Made by a program: the position numbers and the translations under genes
Shown: piece by piece, positions 9,030 through 19,093 of the stretch
Layout of the letters: every line of letters begins with the position of its first letter
How positions within the stretch are numbered: position 1 is the first letter of the stretch
Source of the DNA: Neobacillus ginsengisoli
GTDB lineage: Bacteria > Bacillota > Bacilli > Bacillales_B > DSM-18226
DNA length: 64,000 nucleotides
Assembly: GCF_030813055.1 (NCBI RefSeq)
Contig: NZ_JAUSTW010000001.1
Location: 310,001-374,000, forward strand
Direction: 5' to 3'
Notes under the pieces: generated by a model
The model's input: the letters and a program-made list of their open reading frames with translations, nothing else
Database searches by the model: none
What the model was told of the DNA's origin: nothing

Positions 9030-10301
9030 GTGAGTGCAGTTAAAGATAAAATTTCTAAAATTATCGATGGAAAGCGTGTAATTGTGAAGAAGCCGGAACT
9101 TCTTGCTCCGGCCGGTAATCTTGAAAAATTGAAAATTGCTGTTCAATATGGGGCAGATGCCGTATTTCTCGGCGGTCAAGAATATGGCCTTCGCTCAAAC
9201 GCCGATAATTTTACGTTTGAAGAAATGAAAGAAGGCGTAGAGTTTGCCAAGAAATATGGTGCTAATATTTACGTTACAACGAATATTTATGCCCACAATG
9301 AAAATATTGAGGGCTTAGAGGAATATCTTCTTGGATTAAAAGAGGCCGGTGTAGCAGGAATTATTGTCGCTGACCCGTTAATTATTGAAACTTGCCGTAA
9401 GGTGGCTCCGGAAATAGAAATCCATTTAAGTACGCAGCAATCCCTTTCTAACTGGAAAGCTGTCCAATTTTGGAAAGAGGAAGGGTTGGAGCGTGTGGTT
9501 CTAGCCCGTGAAACAAGTGCGGAAGAGATTAAGGAAATGAAGGAAAAGGTGGATATTGAGATTGAAACCTTTATCCATGGTGCCATGTGTATCGCGTATT
9601 CCGGACGCTGTACATTAAGTAATCATATGACAGCAAGGGATTCTAACCGCGGCGGCTGCTGCCAATCATGCCGCTGGGATTATGACCTTTATAAATTGGA
9701 AGGCAATGAAACAGAGCTGCCTTTGTTCGAAGAAAATGATGCTCCTTTCGCCATGAGCCCGAAGGATCTTAATTTAATTCAAGCGATTCCGCAAATGATT
9801 GAGCTAGGAATTGATAGCTTAAAAATTGAAGGCAGAATGAAGTCTATACATTATATCGCTACCGTGGTTAGTGTTTATCGTAAGGTTATTGATGCCTATT
9901 GTGCCGACCCCGATAACTTCGTTATTAAGCGTGAATGGTTGGAAGAACTGGACAAGTGTGCGAACCGTGAAACAGCACCGGCATTTTTTGAAGGTGTGCC
10001 CGGGTATAAAGAGCAAATGTTTGGTAATCATAGCAAGAAGACAAAGTTTGAATTTGTTGGTCTTGTGTTAGATTATAATGCTGAGACACAGATGGTTACC
10101 CTGCAGCAGCGAAACCATTTTAAACCGGGAGAAGAAGTAGAATTCTTCGGACCGGAAATTCAAAACTTTACTCATGTGATTGAAAAGATATGGGATGAAA
10201 AAGGTAATGAACTGGACGCAGCAAGACATCCACTTCAAATTGTACAATTTAAATTGGACAAACCGGTTTACCCTAACAACATGATGCGAAAGGAGAACTA
10301 G
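9030..10301 (+). CDS. trhP2: tRNA hydroxylation protein P2 (U32 peptidase family)
   Basis: This 423-aa U32-family protein carries the signature [16 protein letters not shown] followed by GGCCQSCRW, giving the Cys cluster expected for a 4Fe-4S site. It also has KIEGRMKS, conserved in the family. The C-terminal part (about 340-423) is the added beta-barrel domain of the longer U32 proteins. It matches YrrO/TrhP2, which acts with TrhP1 in forming ho5U34. GTG 9030 follows aaaaggaggtag. Despite the old name collagenase or peptidase, a tRNA role is much more likely. Confidence 0.9.
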   Translation: MSAVKDKISKIIDGKRVIVKKPELLAPAGNLEKLKIAVQYGADAVFLGGQEYGLRSNADNFTFEEMKEGVEFAKKYGANIYVTTNIYAHNENIEGLEEYLLGLKEAGVAGIIVADPLIIETCRKVAPEIEIHLSTQQSLSNWKAVQFWKEEGLERVVLARETSAEEIKEMKEKVDIEIETFIHGAMCIAYSGRCTLSNHMTARDSNRGGCCQSCRWDYDLYKLEGNETELPLFEENDAPFAMSPKDLNLIQAIPQMIELGIDSLKIEGRMKSIHYIATVVSVYRKVIDAYCADPDNFVIKREWLEELDKCANRETAPAFFEGVPGYKEQMFGNHSKKTKFEFVGLVLDYNAETQMVTLQQRNHFKPGEEVEFFGPEIQNFTHVIEKIWDEKGNELDAARHPLQIVQFKLDKPVYPNNMMRKEN

Positions 10302-10305
10302 GTTG

Positions 10306-10938
10306 ATGCGCAAACCGGTTGTTATTGGTGTAACCGGCGGCTCCGGCTCCGGAAAGACCAGTGTTACAAAAGCAATTTATGATAGCTTTAAGGGACATTC
10401 CATTTTAATGATTGAACAGGATTATTATTATAAAGATCAAAGCGATTTGCCATTTGAGGAGCGTCTCAAAACGAATTATGATCATCCGCTTGCCTTTGAT
10501 AATGATTTACTTATTGAACATATTGAAAAACTATTACGGTTTGAATCGATTGCGAAACCGGTTTATGATTATTCACTGCACACTAGGTCAGAAAAAATCA
10601 TTCCAGTCGAACCGAAAGATGTTATTATTTTAGAAGGAATACTTGTTCTTGAAGATGAGCGCCTTAGAAATTTAATGGACATTAAATTATACGTAGACAC
10701 GGATGCAGACCTAAGAATCATCCGTCGATTATTGCGTGATATTAAAGACCGTGGCCGGACAATGGATTCAGTGATTGAACAATATGTGAATGTTGTCCGT
10801 CCAATGCATAACCAATTTATCGAACCAACCAAGCGCTATGCAGATATCATAATCCCTGAAGGCGGGCATAACCATGTTGCGATCGATTTAATGGTCACAA
10901 AAATTCAAACAATTCTTGAACAAAAGTCAATTTTATGA
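10306..10938 (+). CDS. udk: uridine kinase
   Basis: This 210-aa kinase phosphorylates uridine and cytidine in nucleoside salvage. The P-loop [12 protein letters not shown] is at residues 8-19, and [17 protein letters not shown], the substrate-binding stretch, follows. ATG 10306 was preferred over the adjoining TTG 10303; both are compatible with aaaggag at 10289-10295. Length and order (trhP2-udk-greA) match B. subtilis. It is probably cotranscribed with trhP2, since only 4 bases separate them. Confidence 0.97.
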   Translation: MRKPVVIGVTGGSGSGKTSVTKAIYDSFKGHSILMIEQDYYYKDQSDLPFEERLKTNYDHPLAFDNDLLIEHIEKLLRFESIAKPVYDYSLHTRSEKIIPVEPKDVIILEGILVLEDERLRNLMDIKLYVDTDADLRIIRRLLRDIKDRGRTMDSVIEQYVNVVRPMHNQFIEPTKRYADIIIPEGGHNHVAIDLMVTKIQTILEQKSIL

Positions 10939-11107
10939 AACAATAGCAAAAGATAACCTAATTTAGTCCATAATGGATAAATATTTTTACCCGCGCGCCC
11001 TTATATACTAGGACGCGCTCCTATGCATTTGTGAGAGTGGCATAGTACCTACATACCTACATACACGATTCTTTGGGGGATTGTGAAGACTAGAAGGAGT
11101 GAGAGTT
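10939..11107 (+). promoter_or_regulatory. udk-greA intergenic region with small hairpins and a direct repeat
   Basis: The region holds a GC-rich inverted repeat (gcgcgcc near 10993 with gg-acgcgc ending near 11017), a second stem ctatgc/gcatag (11021-11026 with 11040-11045), and two copies of tacctaca in tandem (11046-11061). None is followed by a T run, so a leader structure for greA is more likely than a terminator. No clear -35/-10 pair was seen. Confidence 0.35.
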
Positions 11108-11584
11108 TTGGCTGCAGAAAAAGTATTTCCAATGACACAGGCAGGTAAAGACAAACTTGTACAGGAGCTTGAATACTTAAAATCCGTTAAACGGAAAGAA
11201 GTTGTTGAAAGAATTAAAATTGCCAGAAGCTTCGGTGATTTATCGGAAAACTCAGAGTACGATTCTGCAAAAGAAGAACAAGCTTTTGTTGAGGGACGTA
11301 TTACTACACTGGAAAATATGATTCGTAATGCTAAGATTATTGAAGAAAGTGAAATGACAAGTGATTCAGTAGCATTAGGAAGATCGGTTACTTTTGTTGA
11401 ACTACCTGATGGTGAAGAAGAAACGTATACCATTGTCGGAAGTGCCGAGGCAGATCCGTTTGAAGGGAAAATTTCGAACGATTCTCCAATTGCAAAAAGC
11501 TTATTAGGTAAAAAAGTTGGCGACCAAGTATCCGTTCAAACACCCGGCGGTGAAATGAGCGTCAGAATCGTTACTATAAAGTAA
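11108..11584 (+). CDS. greA: transcription elongation factor GreA
   Basis: This 158-aa protein has the GreA layout: an N-terminal coiled coil (about 1-75) with the acidic tip [20 protein letters not shown] that enters the RNA polymerase secondary channel, and a C-terminal FKBP-like domain. It rescues backtracked polymerase by stimulating transcript cleavage. TTG 11108 was chosen because the resulting start [10 protein letters not shown] fits the family and aaggagtgag lies just before; the GTG at 11099 is part of that site. Confidence 0.97.
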   Translation: MAAEKVFPMTQAGKDKLVQELEYLKSVKRKEVVERIKIARSFGDLSENSEYDSAKEEQAFVEGRITTLENMIRNAKIIEESEMTSDSVALGRSVTFVELPDGEEETYTIVGSAEADPFEGKISNDSPIAKSLLGKKVGDQVSVQTPGGEMSVRIVTIK

Positions 11585-11614
11585 TTGAAGCGTTATCAAG
11601 GTTAAAAAAGCAAA

Positions 11615-11647
11615 ACCTCGTCAAAACTTTTGACGAGGTGTTTTTTT
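11615..11647 (+). terminator. greA terminator whose 3' arm contains the pbpI ribosome-binding site
   Basis: A 12-bp perfect stem (11615-11626 with 11628-11639) is followed by one G and seven T (11641-11647). The gaggtg that serves pbpI is at 11635-11640, so five of its six bases lie inside the 3' arm. The pbpI ATG (11648-11650) follows the last T. If the hairpin forms, transcription stops or the ribosome-binding site is hidden. Confidence 0.88.
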
Positions 11648-13402
11648 ATGTTGAAAAGGCGCGCAATAGGATGGCTAATTATCTGTATAACCTGCTATAT
11701 CTTGCTTTTAGTAAGACTAATGCAAATTCAGTTATTTGAAACAAAGACCTTTTCTAAGCACAATATTAATTTATTGGAGGAAAGTGTTCATCAAAGAACA
11801 CAGGAAGTGGTCATTGATAATGGCAGAGGGAATTTTCTTGATCGAAATGGCAATATGCTCACACATAAAAAGGTACCTGTACTGGTTCTTTTTCCCTTTT
11901 TAAAAAAAATGGAATGGAGCATTAACAAAGTTTCCTCAATAGCCGGGATTCCCGGTAAATTTCTAAAGCAAGCCGTTGAAAACGCCAAAAAGCCTTTTGC
12001 TTATGGTGATCCGAATCCTCTAGAGCTGACAGCTTCTCAGATGGAAAGAATAAATGCGTTAAAGATACCCGGTGTCTTTGCTATTGAAAAGAAATATGAA
12101 CGTTCAACGGTTCCTGCTGAGCAGGTAATTGGTTTAACTGGTGAAAATCCGCAAGAATTAAAAAGACGCTATTCAAATAAAGACCTTTCGGAACAAACAT
12201 TAATCGGCGTATCAGGACTTGAGGAAAGCTTTGATGAATTTCTGCTTCCCGAGGGTAAATCAAAGCTTGTTTATCATGTTGACGGGGATGGAGCGCCATT
12301 GTTTGGTATTAATGTCAGGTATGTTGACCCGGCAAATCCGTTTTATCCGGTCAATGTACGAACAACGATAGATAAAGACCTGCAGCAAAAAGCAGAGGAT
12401 TTAGTTGATCAATATCATGTAAGTAAAGGCGGACTGGTCCTCCTTAATATTGAGGACAATAGTGTCTTAGCGTCTGCATCACGTCCAAAGATTAATAAGA
12501 ATAACCCCTATAACGGTGGAATTACAAATGAGATGGTAAAACAGCAAATCATGGGTTCCGTTTTTAAAACCGTGGTAGCTGCCGCGGCAATTGATTATAG
12601 TCTTGATAGTTCATCACGTCTTTTTGATTGCAGCAAAAAAATAAATGGAGATCCTGAATTGAAATATAATTATGGCATGCTGAATTTTACTGATAGCTTT
12701 GCAAGAAGCTGCAATCGTACTTTCGGTGAGCTTGCAAAAGATCTCCAAAAAATGGACCCTCATCTTTTAGAAAAATATGCTGCAAAGTTGTCATTAACCG
12801 GGCCGGTAGGCTGGCAAGGGAATGTTTATCATACCAGCGACTTCAAACAAATTGCTGATGAAGAGATAGGTAGAATATTTTTAACCGATGATGCAAGAAA
12901 GGATCCTAATTATGCAGGGATGTCCGGAATTGGACAGCATGAGGTCCGTGCTACCCCTTTAGCAGTAGCCAATATGATGGCCGCGATTGCAAGAGGCGGA
13001 AAAAAAGAAATGGTTAGAGTAGCCTCGAAAATTGAGTATAAAAACGGTACAACTATGGTGAATTTCCCTGAGGAGGAAATAAAGGGTGATTCAATTTCAC
13101 CATATACGGCAATGAAGCTGCAAAAACTACTAAGGGAAGTGGTCCTAAATCCGAATGGGACAGGAAAATGGTTTCAGAACCTTCCTTATGATGTTGCAGG
13201 AAAATCAGGTACAGCAGAAACAGGAAAGTATATGAATGGAAAGCAGTTCTATAATAAATGGTTCGCCGGTTATTTTCCATACAAAAATCCAAAATATGCG
13301 CTTGTAGCAGTTAATTTGGATGTATCGGATAATGAGGGCGGTGTGAATTCATTATTTGCAGATATGGTGAGGATGTTGTATGACAAAGATAAAGGACAGT
13401 AG
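11648..13402 (+). CDS. pbpI: class B penicillin-binding protein PbpI (PBP4b)
   Basis: This 584-aa protein has an N-terminal membrane helix (about 8-27), a dimerisation region (about 45-210) and a C-terminal transpeptidase domain. The three penicillin-binding motifs are present: SVFK with catalytic Ser about 304, SCN about 354-356, and KSGT at about 519. It would crosslink peptidoglycan at the outer membrane face. It matches B. subtilis YrrR/PbpI in length and place; that gene is linked with sporulation. ATG 11648 lies directly after a T7 tract, and its ribosome-binding site is inside the upstream terminator. Confidence 0.95.
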   Translation: MLKRRAIGWLIICITCYILLLVRLMQIQLFETKTFSKHNINLLEESVHQRTQEVVIDNGRGNFLDRNGNMLTHKKVPVLVLFPFLKKMEWSINKVSSIAGIPGKFLKQAVENAKKPFAYGDPNPLELTASQMERINALKIPGVFAIEKKYERSTVPAEQVIGLTGENPQELKRRYSNKDLSEQTLIGVSGLEESFDEFLLPEGKSKLVYHVDGDGAPLFGINVRYVDPANPFYPVNVRTTIDKDLQQKAEDLVDQYHVSKGGLVLLNIEDNSVLASASRPKINKNNPYNGGITNEMVKQQIMGSVFKTVVAAAAIDYSLDSSSRLFDCSKKINGDPELKYNYGMLNFTDSFARSCNRTFGELAKDLQKMDPHLLEKYAAKLSLTGPVGWQGNVYHTSDFKQIADEEIGRIFLTDDARKDPNYAGMSGIGQHEVRATPLAVANMMAAIARGGKKEMVRVASKIEYKNGTTMVNFPEEEIKGDSISPYTAMKLQKLLREVVLNPNGTGKWFQNLPYDVAGKSGTAETGKYMNGKQFYNKWFAGYFPYKNPKYALVAVNLDVSDNEGGVNSLFADMVRMLYDKDKGQ

Positions 13403-13482
13403 AAGTGGGAAGGTTTTCCTTCCAAGTTCTTAGGAAAACATGTTAGAATATTCACAGCCTTATTTTTTAGGAGGGATTTAAG

Positions 13483-14151
13483 TTGAGTAAGGATTTGCAA
13501 TCCGGTTCACGTTCGGGGAGTCGGGCTAAAAGAAAGAAAACAAATATCATACTGAATGGCTTAATTGTTATCGTGCTTGCCTTAATTATCTTTGTTGCAT
13601 ACAATATTTTTTCATCAGGTAATGACAAAGCATCGACAAACAAGGTAAGTTCTGCTGGTGCACAAAAGCAGACTTTACATAAAGAAAGCAAAAAAAGTAG
13701 TACTGCTGCAAAGGATAATAACAGCTCCGACAATACATCCTCAGGTAATGCTAATGCTGAACAAAGCACTGAGGCTTCCACTCCGGGAACTGTGGACAAT
13801 TCACAGGCTGTGGTTACAGAAGGCGGCAGCACTCCAAATGTCACTAAATCAGTAGAAAATCCGGATTGGAAACCTGTGGGCACTTCACAGACAGGTCAGC
13901 ATACCCCTGTTTATGATTCCAGTTCAACTGATTGGCAGGAAATGTTAAGTGCGATATCCTATGCGACGGGATTAGATCAGAGCAATATGACGGTTTGGTT
14001 TTTGGGCAGGGATAAATCTACAGGCAGCGGTTCTGTCGGCACCGTCTCCTCCAAAGATAAACAACAAAAATATAAAGTGTACATTCAATGGGTTGATGGA
14101 CAGGGATGGAAACCAACCAAAGTGGAAGTCCTTTCAGATATCCGAAGGTAA
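13483..14151 (+). CDS. yrrS: DUF1510 protein YrrS
   Basis: This 222-aa bitopic membrane protein has a basic cytosolic tail (SGSRAKRKK), one helix (about residues 24-43), a long Ser/Thr/Ala/Asn-rich linker (about 45-135) outside the membrane, and a C-terminal DUF1510 domain (about 140-222). It follows pbpI as in B. subtilis, so a role with this PBP is likely, though the function is unproven. TTG 13483 follows aggagggattt. A terminator follows the stop closely. Confidence 0.9.
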   Translation: MSKDLQSGSRSGSRAKRKKTNIILNGLIVIVLALIIFVAYNIFSSGNDKASTNKVSSAGAQKQTLHKESKKSSTAAKDNNSSDNTSSGNANAEQSTEASTPGTVDNSQAVVTEGGSTPNVTKSVENPDWKPVGTSQTGQHTPVYDSSSTDWQEMLSAISYATGLDQSNMTVWFLGRDKSTGSGSVGTVSSKDKQQKYKVYIQWVDGQGWKPTKVEVLSDIRR

Positions 14152-14153
14152 CT

Positions 14154-14193
14154 AATAGGATGGATCCTAAACTGATCCATCCTATTTCTTTTT
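14154..14193. terminator. terminator between yrrS and yrzA
   Basis: The inverted repeat aataggatggatc (14154-14165 region) with gatccatcctatt (14174-14186) has a 7-base loop and a T-rich tail on the + strand. The yrzA stop codon (14182-14184) lies in its right arm, so the hairpin serves the convergent gene as well, although the T tract on that side is weak. Confidence 0.8.
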
Positions 14194-14385
14194 AAAATGA
14201 ACGACTGCTGTAAAATATGTTTGACCGTTTTCGTTAACATGCATTTGATGTGATACAGAATGTACACCAAGTAAGATTGCTCTGTTTTCTTCAATTTGTC
14301 CTTCAATTTTCTTTTGCAATGTTTTAAGGTTATTGGCTTCAAAAAATTCAACCTTATCGTCTATAAAATCTATTTGAAAATTCAT
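14182..14385 (-). CDS. yrzA: DUF2536 protein YrzA
   Basis: This 67-aa protein of the DUF2536 family (MNFQIDFIDDKVEFFEA at the start) is the YrzA type known from Bacillus. On the minus strand its ATG follows agaaagggggagctt, a strong ribosome-binding site. The protein is predicted to be soluble and mixed alpha/beta. Function is unknown. It faces yrrS, and the two share a hairpin. Confidence 0.85.
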   Translation of the reverse strand: MNFQIDFIDDKVEFFEANNLKTLQKKIEGQIEENRAILLGVHSVSHQMHVNENGQTYFTAVVHFKKK

Positions 14386-14565
14386 AAGCTCCCCCTTTCT
14401 TCTGGTTATATTTTAGAGATTTCTCCCGATACAATCAACGTATTTGTTGAATTAATGTAGCGGATATGTTAAGTTGGAACAGGTTTTTAATTAATTCATA
14501 GTATACATATAGATATTCAAGTAATTGCCCGCTATGGCAACATCCTTTCAAAAGGTGGTAAAATA

Positions 14566-14781
14566 GTGTTTGCGGATATGATGTATGAATCCGAGGAAGA
14601 TTATAAACGTTCAATCGTAAAAGCAAAAAGTGAAGGCTTTCATAACCTGGCAAATGATTTGGAAACTGAATATTATACGACAATTCCAGTACTTAAGAAT
14701 AGATTAGAAAATAACAGTTTAAGCGTTACGGTTAAGCGCTGCAACGATTTTGTCCGGTTAATGGAAGGCGTAAAACAATAA
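14566..14781 (+). CDS. hypothetical 71-aa protein upstream of mtnN
   Basis: This ORF begins with GTG 14566, 7 bases after aaaggtgg (14551-14558), and ends 15 bases before mtnN, so both are very likely on one transcript. The product is soluble and predicted mainly helical, with many charged residues (YESEEDYKRSIVKAKSEG) and no Cys, signal peptide or membrane helix. I do not recognise its family. In B. subtilis the methyltransferase gene yrrT occupies this position; nothing in this ORF resembles a SAM-binding motif, so it is not a yrrT remnant. Confidence 0.75.
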   Translation: MFADMMYESEEDYKRSIVKAKSEGFHNLANDLETEYYTTIPVLKNRLENNSLSVTVKRCNDFVRLMEGVKQ

Positions 14782-14796
14782 GAAAGAGGTTTAGCA

Positions 14797-15492
14797 ATGA
14801 AAATCGCCATCATTGGAGCAATGGAAGAAGAAGTAACTTTACTGCGGGATAACATAGAAGAAAGGACAACGGAGACGGTAGCAGAGTGTGAATTTACCTT
14901 TGGCAAGATGCACGGTGCAGATGTAATTTTACTTCGCTCCGGGATTGGTAAGGTTAATGCGGCCATGTCCACCACAATCCTCCTTGAAAAATATAAGCCT
15001 AACTGCATTATCAATACAGGATCAGCCGGCGGCTATAATCCATCACTAAATGTCGGTGATGCCGTTATTTCAACGGAGGTTCGTCATCACGACGTGGATG
15101 TTACGGCCTTTGGATATGAATACGGTCAAGTTCCGCAATTACCTGCTGCATTTTTGGCGGATGAAAAATTGGTGTCAATTGCTGAGGCAGCTTCGAAGGA
15201 AATTGAAGATATTCAAATTGTAAAAGGTTTAATTGCAACAGGGGATTCGTTCATGAGTGACCCGGTAAGAGTGGATTTTGTTCGAACTAAGTTTGAGAAT
15301 CTACAGGCTGTTGAAATGGAAGCTGCAGCCATTGCTCAAGTGGCACATCAGTTTAATGTCCCTTTTGTTATTATTCGTTCCCTATCTGATATAGCAGGTA
15401 AAGAATCGGATGTATCGTTTGATCAATTTCTTGATAAGGCTGCACTTCATTCTGCTACCCTCGTCATGAAAATGGTAGCATCCTTAAGTTAA
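14797..15492 (+). CDS. mtnN: 5'-methylthioadenosine/S-adenosylhomocysteine nucleosidase
   Basis: This 231-aa enzyme removes adenine from methylthioadenosine and S-adenosylhomocysteine. The family's catalytic residues are present: Glu12 in MEEEV, Glu175 in VEMEAAA and Asp198 in SLSDIAG. The length matches the family. It precedes mccA and mccB and so feeds the recycling of sulfur from SAM by-products into cysteine. A ribosome-binding site, aagaggt, precedes ATG 14797. Confidence 0.97.
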   Translation: MKIAIIGAMEEEVTLLRDNIEERTTETVAECEFTFGKMHGADVILLRSGIGKVNAAMSTTILLEKYKPNCIINTGSAGGYNPSLNVGDAVISTEVRHHDVDVTAFGYEYGQVPQLPAAFLADEKLVSIAEAASKEIEDIQIVKGLIATGDSFMSDPVRVDFVRTKFENLQAVEMEAAAIAQVAHQFNVPFVIIRSLSDIAGKESDVSFDQFLDKAALHSATLVMKMVASLS

Positions 15493-15512
15493 TTAGCAGA
15501 AGGAGTTAGAAT

Positions 15513-17574
<2,062 letters not shown>

Positions 17575-17581
17575 TTTTCTT

Positions 17582-17609
17582 GCCCGGCTCAAATGAAGCC
17601 GGGCTTTCT
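17582..17609 (+). terminator. terminator after mccB
   Basis: The 8-bp stem gcccggct (17582-17589) with agccgggc (17597-17604) is followed by a short T-rich tail. It closes the mtnN-mccA-mccB transcript. Confidence 0.85.
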
Positions 17610-17702
17610 GACTTTCCTGCTTTTCTATTATTTACATTCTCTTTAACGCTGGATTCTATGTTAAAGTAGTTAAGTAGATTTTTAGAAAAGCAGGTGATGA
17701 AC

Positions 17703-17963
17703 GTGAAAGCTCAAGCAAAAAATCTAATTGAAAAAATGGTGGACTATAAACGATTCGCAACGGTGTTATTAGCTGTCGGTGCTTTTTTCTATTTAGGAGT
17801 CATTATTCCAAATGAAACAAGGAGTACGGCAGATTTAAATATAATGATTCTTTCATCCATGTCCTTTTTGGCAGTATCGATATTATTTTTCATCCAATCA
17901 AAGCAATGCCAAATAAAGTTGTCAGAAATGGTAGATGACCAAGATATGCAAATGAAAAAATAA
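17703..17963 (+). CDS. yrhC: YrhC family small membrane protein
   Basis: This 86-aa protein has two hydrophobic segments (about residues 20-36 and 49-66) and a polar C-terminus. The stretch MVDYKRFATVLLAVGAFFYLG is characteristic of Bacillus YrhC. GTG 17703 was chosen since caggtga at 17691-17697 is its ribosome-binding site. In B. subtilis, yrhC is part of the yrrT operon; here a terminator stands between it and mccB. Function is unknown. Confidence 0.85.
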   Translation: MKAQAKNLIEKMVDYKRFATVLLAVGAFFYLGVIIPNETRSTADLNIMILSSMSFLAVSILFFIQSKQCQIKLSEMVDDQDMQMKK

Positions 17964-17998
17964 GTGTTCCCTTTTTGGGCACTTATTTTTTTTTGCCT
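17962..17998 (+). terminator. terminator after yrhC
   Basis: The bulged stem aagtg-tt-ccc with ggg-cactt (17962-17984) is followed by a long T run. It overlaps the yrhC stop. Confidence 0.85.
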
Positions 17999-18023
17999 AT
18001 TTTTAAAAAATTCACAAAACTGG

Positions 18024-18052
18024 TTTACAAATCGGTCGCGTATGGATATAAT
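18024..18052 (+). promoter_or_regulatory. near-consensus sigma-A promoter of the small-ORF locus
   Basis: TTTACA at 18024-18029 and TATAAT at 18047-18052 are separated by exactly 17 bases. It would start a short transcript near 18059 that covers only the 25-codon ORF before meeting a terminator. Confidence 0.8.
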
Positions 18053-18092
18053 TACCATAGTTAGTTAAAAATTCCGAAGGAGGTCGAAGAAC

Positions 18093-18170
18093 ATGATGGT
18101 AACATATACATGGGCAAAAACTTTATATCTGAATATGATGCATTCGACCAGACAGGAATGGATTGCTTAA
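18093..18170 (+). CDS. putative 25-aa peptide with its own promoter and terminator
   Basis: ATG 18093 lies 9 bases after gaaggaggt, a nearly perfect ribosome-binding site. The 25-residue product (beginning MMVTYTWAKTLYL) is amphipathic, with Trp and Tyr in the first half and a basic region before the end. A strong promoter at 18024 and two terminator-like hairpins after the stop frame the ORF as a single short transcript. I do not recognise the peptide. It could be a true microprotein, or the transcript could act as a small RNA. Confidence 0.5.
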   Translation: MMVTYTWAKTLYLNMMHSTRQEWIA

Positions 18171-18193
18171 CAGTTTAGTTACAATACATATCC

Positions 18194-18227
18194 ATGCCGC
18201 AGGAAGAATGACGCTTTGCGGTATTTT
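18194..18227 (+). terminator. first terminator after the 25-aa ORF
   Basis: The stem atgccgca (18194-18201) with tgcggtat (18216-18223) is followed by TTTT. Confidence 0.75.
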
Positions 18228-18242
18228 TGTGTCTAAAAACAA

Positions 18243-18276
18243 GCCGCGGGGAGGAGTACTTCTTGCGGCCTTTTTG
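18243..18276 (+). terminator. second tandem terminator-like hairpin
   Basis: The stem gccgc (18243-18247) with gcggc (18265-18269), extended by weak inner pairs, is followed by TTTTT. It stands 16 bases after the first hairpin. Together they isolate the 25-aa ORF from the yrzI pair. Confidence 0.75.
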
Positions 18277-18365
18277 CGCCCTTTTTCCTCGCAATTTGGA
18301 TGTTGATTGCATAAATTGGAAATGTTGTTGGAGGGTTTTGCAAACATTAAAGGAGGTGAATATAA

Positions 18366-18506
18366 ATGACCCTGAATATATTATTCTTTTCGATTACGAT
18401 TAAAAAACGATTGCTAAGTTTTGAAGAAGCTGAACATCAGGAAATGGTAGAAAAGCTTTATGAGCAAAACAAAGATCGTCAAATTTTCATTCAGCATTTC
18501 TTGTAA
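18366..18506 (+). CDS. yrzI: YrzI family small protein, copy 1
   Basis: This 46-aa protein begins MTLNILFFSITIKKR, the signature of the Bacillus YrzI family, known as tandemly repeated small proteins. The N-terminal 12 residues are hydrophobic; the rest is a charged helix (EEAEHQEMVEKLYEQNKDRQ). The ribosome-binding site aaaggaggtgaa is perfect. It is followed 37 bases later by a close paralogue. Function is unknown; the surroundings are sporulation-rich. Confidence 0.88.
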   Translation: MTLNILFFSITIKKRLLSFEEAEHQEMVEKLYEQNKDRQIFIQHFL

Positions 18507-18543
18507 TGATCATGAGAACTTTTCTTAAAAGGAGGTGTAAAAA

Positions 18544-18684
18544 ATGACCATGAATATATTATTCTTTTCGATTACGATAAAAAAACGGCAATTGAGCCTT
18601 GAAGATGCTGCGCATCAAGAGATGGTTGAAAAACTTTATGAACAGAACAAGGACCGTCAAATCTTCATGCGCAACTTTATGTGA
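18544..18684 (+). CDS. YrzI family small protein, copy 2
   Basis: This 46-aa paralogue of the preceding gene differs at only about ten positions (MTMNILFFSITIKKRQ; EMVEKLYEQNKDRQIF is shared in full). It has its own aaaaggaggtgt ribosome-binding site. The strong similarity at DNA level points to a recent tandem duplication. Confidence 0.88.
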   Translation: MTMNILFFSITIKKRQLSLEDAAHQEMVEKLYEQNKDRQIFMRNFM

Positions 18685-18722
18685 GTAGAAAAAAATCGAT
18701 AAAAGGAAGGGTGGTTATAAAA

Positions 18723-18785
18723 ATGATAATGTTTCTAATGCAAGGACGAGGGGCTAGCCTGTGGGATATGAAAGATACCACCTAA
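18723..18785 (+). CDS. possible 20-aa ORF between yrzI copies
   Basis: ATG 18723 follows aaggaagggtgg at a slightly long spacing. The product (MIMFLMQGRG at the start) is hydrophobic and then polar, with no recognisable family. The regular spacing with its neighbours supports translation, but length alone gives little evidence. Confidence 0.3.
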   Translation: MIMFLMQGRGASLWDMKDTT

Positions 18786-18812
18786 CGAAATGATGAAATA
18801 GGAGGAGCCGAA

Positions 18813-18875
18813 ATGCCGGTGCATATTTTATTTTTATCACTTTTCTTTCGACTAAAGAAAAAAGATTTACAATGA
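18813..18875 (+). CDS. truncated YrzI-like ORF, third copy
   Basis: This 20-codon ORF (MPVHILFLSLFFRLKKKDLQ) aligns with the first 17 or so residues of the two yrzI proteins (M-x-x-N/H-ILF-F/L-S) and then stops. It retains a strong ribosome-binding site, ataggaggagcc. It looks like a shortened or decayed third member of the tandem array, possibly still translated. Confidence 0.5.
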   Translation: MPVHILFLSLFFRLKKKDLQ

Positions 18876-19005
18876 TAACATAAGTATAAGTTTTTGCTAA
18901 GGGCTTGAAATATTTGTTGACAAAATGTTCACAATCCTTAAAGCTAGATACTGTGAAAATATGATAAATTCAAATTAGCATGATCAATTTTAAGGGGTGG
19001 AGAAT

Positions 19006-19086
19006 ATGTTATTTATGGTTGTGATGTCTTTCGTCATTACCGGGGTGATTGGCTGCGTGATTTCAGCAGAAGTAAGTGCAAAATAG
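19006..19086 (+). CDS. putative 26-aa hydrophobic membrane peptide
   Basis: ATG 19006 follows aaggggtggag. The 26-residue product (MLFMVVMSFVITGVIGCVIS, then AEVSAK) is one membrane-spanning helix with a single Cys and a short polar tail. A strong terminator follows 7 bases after the stop. A TTGACA lies at 18917 but no well-spaced -10 was found. The family is not recognised. Confidence 0.5.
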   Translation: MLFMVVMSFVITGVIGCVISAEVSAK

Positions 19087-19093
19087 CAATGTA

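Noticed and set aside
11046..11064. tacctaca tandem repeat as a CRISPR or iteron
   Set aside because: Only two full units of 8 bases without spacers; this is too little for an array or a replication origin.
11008..11433. 141-aa ORF on the minus strand across the udk-greA gap and greA
   Set aside because: It mirrors the greA coding frame; the gap part contains only small hairpins and repeats.
13467..13883. 138-aa ORF on the minus strand inside yrrS
   Set aside because: It is fully covered by yrrS on the + strand, has no ribosome-binding site, and its composition reflects the Ser/Thr-rich linker of yrrS read in reverse.
18123..18347. 74-aa minus-strand ORF across the terminators of the 25-aa gene
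   Set aside because: It reads through two terminator hairpins and lacks a good ribosome-binding site; the + strand signals explain the sequence better.
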